From Bacteroidales bacterium (GTDB taxonomy: Bacteria > Bacteroidota > Bacteroidia > Bacteroidales > UBA3663), in assembly GCA_017632695.1 (NCBI GenBank), contig JAGBQS010000069.1, forward strand, positions 1 to 7,135: a DNA stretch of 7,135 bases. The letters run 5' to 3'. Below the pieces are notes generated by a model that saw nothing but the letters and a program-made list of their open reading frames with translations, was not told the DNA's origin and made no database searches. Shown one piece after another: positions 1 to 6,693 of the stretch. Made by a program: the position numbers and the translations under genes. Position 1 is the first letter of the stretch. Each line of letters starts with the position of its first letter.

Positions 1-668
1 AGAGCATCAAGGGCATGACGGTGGCCATTTCCGGCTTCGGCAATGTGGCGTGGGGCGCTGCCACCAAGGCCACGCAGTTGGGTGCCAGGGTGATTACCAT
101 TTCGGGCCCCGACGGATATGTTTACGACCCGGACGGTATTTCGGGCGAGAAGATCGATTATATGCTCGAGCTTCGTGCCAGCGGTCAGGATATCGTGGCT
201 CCATACGCCGAGCAATATCCGTCCGCTGTGTTCCATGCAGGCAAGCGTCCGTGGGAATGCAAGTGCGACATTGCGCTGCCCTGTGCCACCCAGAACGAGC
301 TGAACGGTGAGGATGCCGCCCAGCTTCTGGCCAACGGTTGCCAGTGTATAGGCGAGATCTCGAACATGGGCTGTACGCCCGATGCCATCGATCTCTTTCT
401 GGAGCATCACATGCTTTATGCGCCGGGCAAGGCGGTCAATGCGGGCGGCGTAGCTACTTCGGGTCTCGAGATGAGCCAGAACGCCATGCACCTTTCCTGG
501 CATGCGGATGAGGTCGATAAGCGCCTGCACGAAATCATGCACGGCATCCACAAGCAGTGTCTGGAGCACGGCAAGGAGCCCGACGGCTACATCAACTACG
601 TGAAGGGTGCCAATATCGCCGGCTTCATGAAGGTTGCCAAGGCCATGATGGCGCAGGGAATTGTGTGA
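1..668 (+). CDS. gdhA: NADP-type glutamate dehydrogenase, C-terminal half (5' partial)
   Basis: Enzyme of ammonium assimilation: reversible reductive amination of 2-oxoglutarate to L-glutamate, a cytosolic homohexamer in this family. The reading frame is open from base 3 to the TGA at 666-668 (221 codons), about half of the usual 445-450 residues, so the N-terminal substrate-binding domain with the catalytic Lys lies left of the window. The Met at 15-17 is internal, not the start. Visible parts are the coenzyme-domain Rossmann loop GFGNVA (33-50), then family blocks DIALPCATQNELNG (about 267-308), GEISNMGCTP (about 351-380), APGKAVNAGGVATSGLEMSQ (about 420-479) and a C-terminus NYVKGANIAGFMKVA..MMAQGIV. 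These match the small hexameric GDH family, including the E. coli enzyme, nearly block for block. Cofactor preference (NADPH versus NADH) is inferred from the subfamily, not proven. No gene follows closely on the same strand, so it probably ends its transcript. Confidence 0.96.
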   Translation, partial: SIKGMTVAISGFGNVAWGAATKATQLGARVITISGPDGYVYDPDGISGEKIDYMLELRASGQDIVAPYAEQYPSAVFHAGKRPWECKCDIALPCATQNELNGEDAAQLLANGCQCIGEISNMGCTPDAIDLFLEHHMLYAPGKAVNAGGVATSGLEMSQNAMHLSWHADEVDKRLHEIMHGIHKQCLEHGKEPDGYINYVKGANIAGFMKVAKAMMAQGIV

Positions 669-675
669 TTTTTTT

Positions 676-800
676 AGAGTAAAGAGTAAAGGGTAAAGAG
701 TAATGTAGTTTGTTGGCATTCTACACTCTAATCATTTCCGACAAGCGTTTCGGCCATCGCCATCATTCTACATTACTCTTTACTCTCTACTCTCTACTCA
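676..800. repeat. Inverted pair of heptamer arrays (AGAGTAA)n
   Basis: The left arm (676-708) is four tandem heptamers of the type AGAGTAA (third copy AGGGTAA) followed by TGTAG. The right arm (768-799) is its near-perfect reverse complement, with TTACTCT and CTACTCT heptamers. Pairing 677-708 with 768-799 gives 29 Watson-Crick pairs, one G-T and two mismatches out of 32, with a 59-bp spacer. The spacer holds a copy of CATTCTACA (717-725) that is repeated directly at 764-772 across the right arm. The repeat starts 8 bp after the gdhA stop, so transcribed RNA could fold into a long hairpin acting as a 3'-end stabiliser or terminator. No T-run follows the right arm, so termination is only an inference. 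Confidence 0.85.
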
Positions 801-814
801 TTAAGACTGGAAGC

Positions 815-858
815 GCTATAATGACAAAAAAATATGTTTTATAGCAGTTCTTTTTTTT
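815..858 (+). terminator. Possible terminator downstream of gdhA
   Basis: A 7-bp stem GCTATAA (815-821) / TTATAGC (839-845) with a 17-nt loop is followed after five bases by eight T residues (851-858). The stem is AT-rich and the loop long, so this is a weak candidate. It lies 150 bp past the gdhA stop and before the lipoprotein promoter, where a terminator would be expected. Confidence 0.35.
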
Positions 859-904
859 ATTTTCCCACTTTTTTCGTGCTTTTTTTACGTTTTGGACGAT
901 TTTA

Positions 905-936
905 TTTGCATCTGCGAAAAAAGCTCCTTATCTTTG
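905..936 (+). promoter_or_regulatory. Bacteroidetes-type promoter of the lipoprotein gene
   Basis: The -33 box TTTG (905-908) is followed after 20 bp by the -7 box TATCTTTG (929-936), a full match to the TAnnTTTG consensus used by the primary sigma factor of Bacteroidetes. Transcription would start at about 941-944, giving a leader of about 75-80 nt. The leader holds a small AT-rich hairpin (ATTATG 956-961 / CATAAT 966-971) and an A-rich stretch just before the ATG at 1020, without a Shine-Dalgarno sequence, as is usual in this phylum. Confidence 0.8.
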
Positions 937-1019
937 CACCGCAATCCCGATGTAAATTATGTTAGCATAATACCATCTAATTGAAAACAACTTTTTTAAC
1001 TATTTAAAAACACAAAAAC

Positions 1020-1421
1020 ATGAAAAAATTTTGGAGTTTGCTGGCCATCCTGATGGTTTCAGTTCTGAGTTTCGGTTTCGTATCTTGTGATGATGACGAC
1101 GACAAGAAGGATGAAACAGGTAACTATTTCGTTGAAGCTTACATTTCTGATCAAGGCGATTTGGATACATATTCTGTGAATATGTTAAGCGAAGCACTCA
1201 ACAATACCGTTGGCGACATTTATATTGAGAACGCAAAACTTTCTGATGCCAAGAAAGCTGTAAAGGCCGGAATCGAAGACGCTGCTCCCTCAATTGCTGG
1301 CTTCTTAGATGATTGCACCTTCGAAGTAACGGTAAATATGTATCAGGAAGCTGAACAAAATGAAAAAGTGGTAGCCTCTTGGGTTGTAGCATTCAAGGAA
1401 GGTTCCTGGAAAATCAAATAA
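1020..1421 (+). CDS. Small acidic lipoprotein of unknown function
   Basis: A 133-residue protein with a classical lipoprotein signal peptide: MKKF, a hydrophobic segment at about residues 5-21, and the lipobox FVSC with the lipidated Cys at 23. Five Asp residues (24-28) then KK follow directly. In Bacteroidetes, acidic residues right after the Cys are known as a lipoprotein export signal, so the mature protein of about 110 residues may be displayed on the cell surface (inference). The mature part has a TYSVNMLSEAL segment (50-60), an acidic/alanine-rich middle and a C-terminal stretch that alternates hydrophobic residues (VVASWVVAFKEGSWKIK), suggesting a small alpha/beta fold ending in beta-strands. 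A second Cys is at 99. I do not recognise the family. The gene has its own promoter and terminator, so it is monocistronic, and it is visibly more AT-rich than gdhA and mfd. The ATG fits the signal peptide start. Confidence 0.87.
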   Translation: MKKFWSLLAILMVSVLSFGFVSCDDDDDKKDETGNYFVEAYISDQGDLDTYSVNMLSEALNNTVGDIYIENAKLSDAKKAVKAGIEDAAPSIAGFLDDCTFEVTVNMYQEAEQNEKVVASWVVAFKEGSWKIK

Positions 1422-1448
1422 GCATAACCTATAATTATAGATAGTAAT

Positions 1449-1478
1449 GAAGAGGATGGTAAAACATCCTCTTTTTTT
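1449..1478 (+). terminator. Intrinsic terminator of the lipoprotein gene
   Basis: Stem AGAGGATG (1451-1458) / CATCCTCT (1465-1472), extendable by A-T at 1450/1473, with a 6-nt loop GTAAAA and an uninterrupted T-run to 1478. It sits 27 bp after the stop codon and is the clearest terminator in the window. Confidence 0.9.
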
Positions 1479-1482
1479 GTTT

Positions 1483-1500
1483 CTCGCTTTCCGAAGCGAG
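1483..1500. other. Perfect hairpin just after the terminator
   Basis: CTCGCTT (1483-1489) and AAGCGAG (1494-1500) form a perfect 7-bp stem with the tetraloop TCCG. It begins 4 bp after the terminator T-run. There is no T-run on its plus side. On the minus strand it is followed by AAACAAAAAAAG, so it is not a canonical terminator in either direction. Function unknown. Confidence 0.6.
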
Positions 1501-1513
1501 GGAAAGGGATTAG

Positions 1514-1527
1514 TAATTCGTAATTAT
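1514..1527. repeat. Short heptamer array (TAATTnn)2
   Basis: TAATTCG (1514-1520) followed directly by TAATTAT (1521-1527), preceded by ATTAG. Only two units, so weak alone, but it has the same 7-bp period as the clearer arrays at 676-708, 768-800 and 1963-1990. Confidence 0.45.
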
Positions 1528-1751
1528 TCTCCCCTCCGCTTATGACCCTTATCCACCGGACCGGAACGTGTGACGAAAAGAATTACTTCAGCGTAATCCT
1601 GTGGTCATCACAACAGGCATCGTCGCAGTTGCTCCTGTAATGATTAGGTAAGATAAAAATAGTCTGTATTCAAATACAATTATAAAGAATGATCTGATTT
1701 TTTTATGCATTTTTATCAGGCTTCCGTTATCCTCTGATCTAACGGCTTATT

Positions 1752-1858
1752 AAGGCGTTTTTACTGCCCTACCTGAAAAATTTTGCCGCCTCACCTGAGA
1801 AAAAGTTTTTCCAGGTCTGGCGGCAAAAATTGTCCCGTGGGGCACTTTTTCGGCCCTT
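1752..1858. repeat. Nested palindromic element (possible structured RNA or extragenic palindrome)
   Basis: Five nested inverted repeats share a common centre near 1805: AAAAA (1800-1804) / TTTTT (1806-1810), ACCTG (1793-1797) / CAGGT (1812-1816), TTTTGCCGCC (1781-1790) / GGCGGCAAAA (1819-1828), TGCCC (1765-1769) / GGGCA (1840-1844) and AAGG (1752-1755) / CCTT (1855-1858). Together this is about 29 pairs over 107 bp. The module ACCTGAAAAA (1771-1780) is repeated almost directly at 1793-1804. It lies outside any gene, between convergent transcription units. It could be a repeated extragenic palindrome, a structured 3' region for mfd readthrough transcripts, or a small RNA. No promoter of TAnnTTTG type was found next to it. 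Confidence 0.7.
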
Positions 1859-1962
1859 CTTTTTCAGATGAATAAATATGCAGAATCAAATTGCATAACT
1901 ATTGCTGATAATTGCCCTATGCTACCAAGATCAAGCCGGATTCAGTGCCGACCGGACGGAAA

Positions 1963-1990
1963 ATAATTGTCAATTATCAATTATCAATTG
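1963..1990. repeat. Heptamer array (TCAATTA)n at the mfd 3' end
   Basis: Four units with a strict 7-bp period: ATAATTG (1963-1969), TCAATTA (1970-1976), TCAATTA (1977-1983), TCAATTG (1984-1990). It ends 9 bp from the mfd stop codon. Read on the minus strand the units are TAATTGA, similar in core (TAATT) to the short array at 1514-1527, so the two arrays face each other. Confidence 0.75.
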
Positions 1991-1999
1991 AGTTGTGCA

Positions 2000-4900
2000 T
2001 CACTCCTCCGCCGCTGTATTGCACATCCGGTTCAGAATGCGGTTGGCCTCGCGGATGCTGTCCACCTTCTCGATCAGTACCGACTTGACACCGTTTTTGT
2101 CCTCCAGACGGCAGCGGTGGGGGTGGGCGATGACGTAGTTGATGACGCGCTCGAACATATCGCCCGCAAAGTACTCCGGAAGTGTGCTGATGAAAATGCA
2201 CTTCAGACGGTTCTGTTTCAGGATGAACTTCTCGAAGCCCAGCGTGCGCCCCAGACGGCGCAGTTCCACCACGCGGATCAGTTCCTCGCCCTGCTTCGGG
2301 ATCTTGCCGAAACGGTCCACCAGCCGCGAGCGGTAAGCCTCAATCTCCTCGGGTGTGCTCAGGTTGTCGAGCTCCTGATAGAGCGCAATGCGTTCGGAGC
2401 TCTCCGGAACATATTTCTCGCCGAAGCAGATGTCCAGATCGGTATCGAGCGTACAGTCGTCGGCAATGGTTTCGGCCTGTTCCCGTTCTTCAGCATAGAG
2501 GTCGGCAAACTCGCGGGTCTTCAGTTCGCGGACCGCCTGCTTCAGGATCTTCTGGTAAGCCTCGTAGCCCAGATCGGCAATAAAGCCCGACTGCTCGCCG
2601 CCCAGCAGGTTACCGGCTCCGCGGATGTCCAGATCCTGCATGGCCAGATGAATGCCGCTGCCCAGTCCGGAGAAGTTCTCGATGGCCTGCAGGCGTCGGC
2701 GGGCATCGGTACTCATGGCGGTGTAGGGTGGAGTCAGCAGGTAGCAGAATGCCTTGCGGTTGGTGCGTCCCACGCGTCCGCGGAGCTGGTGCAGTTCGCT
2801 CAGACCGTAGTTCTGGGCCTGGCTGACAATCATGGTGTTGGCATTCGGGATGTCCAGTCCCGCCTCGATGATGGTGGTGCAGACCAGCACATCGTACTCG
2901 TGGTTGGCAAAGTCCAGAATCAGCTGCTCCACCTTGTCCGGCTCCATCTGTCCGTGGCCCATGGCAACGCGGGCATCGGGCACCAGCTTCTGGATGCGGG
3001 CCACGATGTCGGGCAGCTGCGAGATCTTGTTGTGGATGTAGAACACCTGTCCGTTGCGGGACAGTTCGAAGTTGATGGCTTCGCGGATGATGTCGTTCTC
3101 ATCGCGGTGCACCTCGGTCTGAATGGGGTAGCGGTTGGGCGGCGGCGTACCGATGACCGACAGGTCGCGTGCACCCATCAGGCTGAACTGGAGCGTGCGC
3201 GGAATCGGGGTTGCCGTCATGGTCAGGGTGTCCACGTTGACGCGCAGCTTCTTGAGCGCCTCCTTGGTCTTGACGCCGAATTTCTGCTCCTCGTCGATGA
3301 TGAGCAGACCCAGATCCTGGAACCTGACCTGCTTGCCGATGAGCTTGTGCGTGCCGATGATGATGTTGATGTGTCCGTCGCTCAGATCCTTGAGTATCTG
3401 TGTGGTCTGCCGGGCGGTGCGGGCACGCGTCAGGTAATCCACACGAACCGGGAAATCCTTCAGTCGTTCCGAAAAAGTCTTGAAGTGCTGGAATGCCAGC
3501 ACGGTGGTAGGAACCAGGACGGCTACCTGCTTGCAGTCGTTGCAGGCTTTCAGGGCCGCACGGATGGCAACCTCGGTCTTGCCGAAGCCTACATCGCCGC
3601 ACACCAGACGGTCCATGGGCTTCTCGCTTTCCATGTCGCGCTTGATGTCCTGCGTGGCTTTCAGCTGGTCGGGGGTGTCTTCGAACATGAACGAGGCCTC
3701 CAGCTCGTGCTGCATCTGGCTGTCGGGGCTGTATTTGTAGCCTTTCTCCTCGCGACGCGCCGCATAGAGGCTGATCAGCTCGCGCGCCATGTCCTTCATC
3801 TTCTCCTTGGTCTTGTCGCGCATGTGTTCCCAGGCACCGCTTCCCAGACGTGACAATGAAGGCGGTTCGGCATCGCGTCCGCGGTACTTGGACAGCTTGT
3901 CGAGCTGGTGTATGGACACAAACAGCAGGTCGCCGTTCTTGTAAATCAGCTTGACCACCTCCTGATGCCGTTCCTCGCCGGTCACCTTGTCCTTTCCCAA
4001 AGGCATATCCACCAGTCCGCCGAACTGCGCAATGCCGTAGTCCACATGCACGATATAGTCGCCGATCATGAACTCCTTCAGTTCCTTCAGGCTGAGCGCA
4101 ATCTTGCCGCTGCGGGCACGGTCGGATTTCAGGCTGTAGCGGTGGTAACGGTCGAAGATCTGATGATCCGTAAAGTAACAGTTTTTGGTGTCATCGTCGA
4201 TGAACCCCTGATGAATGGCGCGCGGAATGCGTACCAGCGGGAACTGCTCGTTGCGGTCCTCGAAGATGGCCTCGATACGGTCCAGCTGCTTGGGCGAATC
4301 GCTCAGGATGTGCAGCGTGTAGCCCTCCGACTGGTAGCGGAGGAAGTCCTGGGCAATGAGGTCGAAGTTCTTGTGCCATTCCGGCTGGGGCGTCGTGTGG
4401 AACTCGATGGAAGAATCGACCGTCCCGTCCGGTCCCAGCGGGTTGACCTTATCGGTCATGAGCACCATCGAAAACCGCTGGAAACCCTTCCGGAAGCTTT
4501 CGGCATTCACCAGCTTCTGCAGGGCTTTCGTGTCGCCTTCCTCGCTCTTGATAAGCTGCTCGGACAGTTCCTGCGAACAGATGGCGGTAACACGGTCGAG
4601 CACCCATTCCGGATCCTGGCAAAGGATCAGCGAGCCGTCGGGCAGAAATTCCGGCAGCGAGATACCCTGAGTCTCCTCGTCGGCAAACGAAGGGGAGAGA
4701 GTGACCTCCTCGAGCTGTTCGCGGCTCAGCTGGGTCTCGACCTCAAAACTGCGCAGCGAATCAATCTCGTTGCCGAAAAAGTCGATTCGGAACGGATATT
4801 CGCACGAGAAACTGAACACGTCGATGATGGAGCCGCGGACGGCAAACTGACCGGGCTCGTACACGTAGTCGGTACGCTGGAAGCCCGTTGCGTTCAGCAT

Positions 4901-5392
4901 CTCGACCACAAACTTGCTGTCCACCTGCTCGCCCTTGTGCAGATGGAGGATGTTCTTCTCGACCTTTTCCGTGCTTGCCACTTTCTCGGCCAGCGCCTCC
5001 GGATAGGTTACAATGGCGATGCTGCCTTTGTCCAAGGAGGTGAGCACCTCGTTGCGCAGCACCTCGTTGGCACTGTCGAGCTGTCCGTACTTGATACTGC
5101 GTTTGTAACTGGACGGGAAGAAGGAAACACTCTGTTCGCCGGCAATCTGACAGATGTCGTGATAGAAGTAGCCTGCCTGTTCCTCGTCGTTCAGGATAAA
5201 CAGATAGATGCCGGGAAATGCGTTCTTGAGGGGAGCCAGAAAGGTGGCGGCCGACGATCCCTTCAGGCCTTTGAGCTGAATGACAGTGGGACGCGCAGCC
5301 TTTCCGCCGGCTTCTTTGTCCTTAATGCTTCTGAGTTGTCTGACAAGTGCATTGAAGCGGGGCTTCTGCAGCACCAGATCCTTAATTTCCAT
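2000..5392 (-). CDS. mfd: Transcription-repair coupling factor Mfd
   Basis: 1130-residue ATP-dependent DNA translocase that removes RNA polymerase stalled at DNA lesions and recruits the UvrA/UvrB excision machinery. Length is normal (E. coli Mfd 1148). The N-terminal UvrB-like module (about 1-330) has a degenerate nucleotide loop KGLKGSSAA (41-49) and the family block GQFAVRGSIIDVF (181-193). The RNA polymerase-interacting domain (about 440-500) starts with GDYIVHVDYGIAQFGG. The RecG-like translocase has Walker A GDVGFGKTE (599-607), motif II DEEQKFG (700-706), motif III TATPIPRTL (726-734), motif V TTIIEAGLDIPNA (839-851) and motif VI QLRGRVGR (869-876). The C-terminal autoinhibitory TRCF domain is about 985-1095. 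All motor residues are intact. The ATG at 5392 is the first Met and overlaps the end of the upstream helicase gene by 11 bp (ATGGAAATTAA), indicating an operon and possible translational coupling. Confidence 0.98.
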   Translation of the reverse strand: MEIKDLVLQKPRFNALVRQLRSIKDKEAGGKAARPTVIQLKGLKGSSAATFLAPLKNAFPGIYLFILNDEEQAGYFYHDICQIAGEQSVSFFPSSYKRSIKYGQLDSANEVLRNEVLTSLDKGSIAIVTYPEALAEKVASTEKVEKNILHLHKGEQVDSKFVVEMLNATGFQRTDYVYEPGQFAVRGSIIDVFSFSCEYPFRIDFFGNEIDSLRSFEVETQLSREQLEEVTLSPSFADEETQGISLPEFLPDGSLILCQDPEWVLDRVTAICSQELSEQLIKSEEGDTKALQKLVNAESFRKGFQRFSMVLMTDKVNPLGPDGTVDSSIEFHTTPQPEWHKNFDLIAQDFLRYQSEGYTLHILSDSPKQLDRIEAIFEDRNEQFPLVRIPRAIHQGFIDDDTKNCYFTDHQIFDRYHRYSLKSDRARSGKIALSLKELKEFMIGDYIVHVDYGIAQFGGLVDMPLGKDKVTGEERHQEVVKLIYKNGDLLFVSIHQLDKLSKYRGRDAEPPSLSRLGSGAWEHMRDKTKEKMKDMARELISLYAARREEKGYKYSPDSQMQHELEASFMFEDTPDQLKATQDIKRDMESEKPMDRLVCGDVGFGKTEVAIRAALKACNDCKQVAVLVPTTVLAFQHFKTFSERLKDFPVRVDYLTRARTARQTTQILKDLSDGHINIIIGTHKLIGKQVRFQDLGLLIIDEEQKFGVKTKEALKKLRVNVDTLTMTATPIPRTLQFSLMGARDLSVIGTPPPNRYPIQTEVHRDENDIIREAINFELSRNGQVFYIHNKISQLPDIVARIQKLVPDARVAMGHGQMEPDKVEQLILDFANHEYDVLVCTTIIEAGLDIPNANTMIVSQAQNYGLSELHQLRGRVGRTNRKAFCYLLTPPYTAMSTDARRRLQAIENFSGLGSGIHLAMQDLDIRGAGNLLGGEQSGFIADLGYEAYQKILKQAVRELKTREFADLYAEEREQAETIADDCTLDTDLDICFGEKYVPESSERIALYQELDNLSTPEEIEAYRSRLVDRFGKIPKQGEELIRVVELRRLGRTLGFEKFILKQNRLKCIFISTLPEYFAGDMFERVINYVIAHPHRCRLEDKNGVKSVLIEKVDSIREANRILNRMCNTAAEE

Positions 5393-6689
5393 CTACAATC
5401 TTGTAAATTGTCTTTTCGCCCTTGATTTTCTGTCCCTTCACGCGGTTGAGCACATCGCGGACTGCCTCCTTGCGCAAGGCGCAGTAGCTGCAGTGCTCCA
5501 TCACAAATATCTTGCCTAACTGCGAGCCGTCGGCGCCGCCGGTCTTGGTCATGAATCCGACAATATCGCCCTTCGAGATCTTTTCCTTCTTGCCCCGGCC
5601 GATGTAAATCAGTTCAAATGGCGAGGCGGGCATCGGTTTTTTGTTCCGGGTGCTGAAATACGGAACGTCGGTTCCGGCAAACTCCGGCAGGAACTCGTTG
5701 GGCCCCACCAGGAAATAGGCAGTGCCTTCGGCCCCGTTGCGGGCAGTACGTCCGTTGCGGTGCGTGAAGGATTCGGCATCGGCAGGCAGATGATAATGGA
5801 TGATATGACGGACTTCGGGAATATCCAGTCCGCGGGCTGCCAGATCGGTAGCCGACATGATGCGGACACAGTTGGCGCGCAGCCGGATCAGGGCCTTGTC
5901 GCGCACATCCTGCTCCATACCGCCGTGATACAGGGCGCAGCCCATGCCTTCGTCCTGCAGGTAATGGGCTATGCGTTCGGCACTTTCGCGGTAGTTGCTG
6001 AACACAATGGCGGGACCGTCGTCAGGAAGGCTCAGGAGCAGATTCTTCAGGGTTTCGAGCTTGTCGGCAACCGGACTTTTCACCTGATACAGTTTCAGCG
6101 TATCGCCGGGCCGGGTGTAGTCGAGCTGTTCGTAGGGCTTGAAGTCTAACCACGAAGCAATCGGGGTGGTGTGTGTGGCCGAAGTCAGGATCTTCAGACC
6201 CACGTTCGTGCATCGGCTGATGATGAACTTCATTTCTTCCTCGAAGCCCAGTTCCATGCTTTTGTCAAACTCGTCGAGCACCAGCTGCGTAAAGTCTTTC
6301 GGATTGATGCGCTGCCGTTCGATGTGATCCTTCAAACGGCCGGATGTGCCGATGATCAGATACGACGGGTTGGCCTGAAGATTCTCCAGACGCTGTACCT
6401 CGATACGGGGATCGTGTCCGCCATAGCAGACGGTGTTGGGCAGGCCGAGTTTCTTGGCAACTTCGCCGATCTGCTGCGCCAGTTCGCGCGAGGGAACAAT
6501 AATCAGCGCCTTTCCGGGTTGTGCCAGCAAGGGCAGCAGAAAGGCAACCGTCTTGCCGCTTCCGGTGGGCGACAGTAACAGAACATGAGGGCTCGAAACG
6601 GTTGTTTCGAGCATTTTTTCCTGCATAGGATGTAAGCATTCGAAGCCGAGGGTCCCGATCGCTTTTTGTTTCAAGATATTCAAATCCAT
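5382..6689 (-). CDS. dbpA: DEAD-box ATP-dependent RNA helicase, DbpA type
   Basis: 435-residue RNA helicase. DbpA proteins act in assembly of the large ribosomal subunit by binding 23S rRNA. Numbered from the ATG at 6689: Q-motif Gln at 23 (HPMQ), motif I SPTGSGKT (40-47), Ia PSRELA (66-71), Ib TSGRL (115-119), motif II DEFD (139-142) in place of DEAD, III SAT (170-172), V ATDLAARGLDIP (280-291) and VI HRNGRTAR (310-317). The C-terminus (about 358-435) contains GRGKKEKISKGDIVGFMT and later GKIKGEK-like residues that match the DbpA RNA-binding domain, which gives the specific name. An in-frame GTG at 6704 would add five residues, but it overlaps the -7 promoter box, so the ATG is preferred. 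The first gene of a two-gene unit with mfd. The ribosomal role is from the family; which rRNA site is bound here is not visible. Confidence 0.92.
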   Translation of the reverse strand: MDLNILKQKAIGTLGFECLHPMQEKMLETTVSSPHVLLLSPTGSGKTVAFLLPLLAQPGKALIIVPSRELAQQIGEVAKKLGLPNTVCYGGHDPRIEVQRLENLQANPSYLIIGTSGRLKDHIERQRINPKDFTQLVLDEFDKSMELGFEEEMKFIISRCTNVGLKILTSATHTTPIASWLDFKPYEQLDYTRPGDTLKLYQVKSPVADKLETLKNLLLSLPDDGPAIVFSNYRESAERIAHYLQDEGMGCALYHGGMEQDVRDKALIRLRANCVRIMSATDLAARGLDIPEVRHIIHYHLPADAESFTHRNGRTARNGAEGTAYFLVGPNEFLPEFAGTDVPYFSTRNKKPMPASPFELIYIGRGKKEKISKGDIVGFMTKTGGADGSQLGKIFVMEHCSYCALRKEAVRDVLNRVKGQKIKGEKTIYKIVDGN

Positions 6690-6693
6690 GCTG

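Larger units (their letters stand above)
1422..1999. other. Long intergenic region without a convincing gene
   Basis: About 580 bp between the lipoprotein gene and the 3' end of mfd. The two flanking genes converge here. I see no ORF with a credible start, length and codon use. It holds the terminator and hairpin at 1449-1500, a short TAATT-type heptamer array (1514-1527), a 6-bp inverted repeat CCGTTA/TAACGG (1724-1729 / 1740-1745), a nested palindromic element (1752-1858), a 6-bp inverted repeat TATGCA/TGCATA (1877-1882 / 1892-1897), and a second heptamer array ending 9 bp from the mfd stop. Two tiny reading frames (1583-1669 minus, 1868-1966 plus) are too short to call as genes. No clear T-tailed terminator for mfd was found on the minus strand. 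Confidence 0.7.

Noticed and set aside
185..388. 67-codon minus-strand ORF inside gdhA
   Set aside because: Opposite a conserved enzyme region, short, without promoter or family match.
676..800. CRISPR array
   Set aside because: The repeats are 7-bp tandem units without spacers and occur in opposite orientation; there are no cas genes.
1601..1645. Attachment site or small RNA around the ACAGG/CCTGT inverted repeat
   Set aside because: Only five paired bases with a long loop, no integrase gene, tRNA or promoter nearby.
1967..3853. 628-codon plus-strand ORF antisense to mfd
   Set aside because: It lies fully opposite the mfd translocase domain, whose protein sequence is clearly conserved. 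The antisense product is a low-complexity mix rich in Val, Leu, His and Gln with no recognisable motif and starts at a TTG in the heptamer repeat. It is a by-product of GC-biased codon use on the other strand.
3908..5425. 505-codon plus-strand ORF antisense to the N-terminal half of mfd
   Set aside because: Same reasoning: opposite a conserved gene, same composition bias, no promoter or domain.
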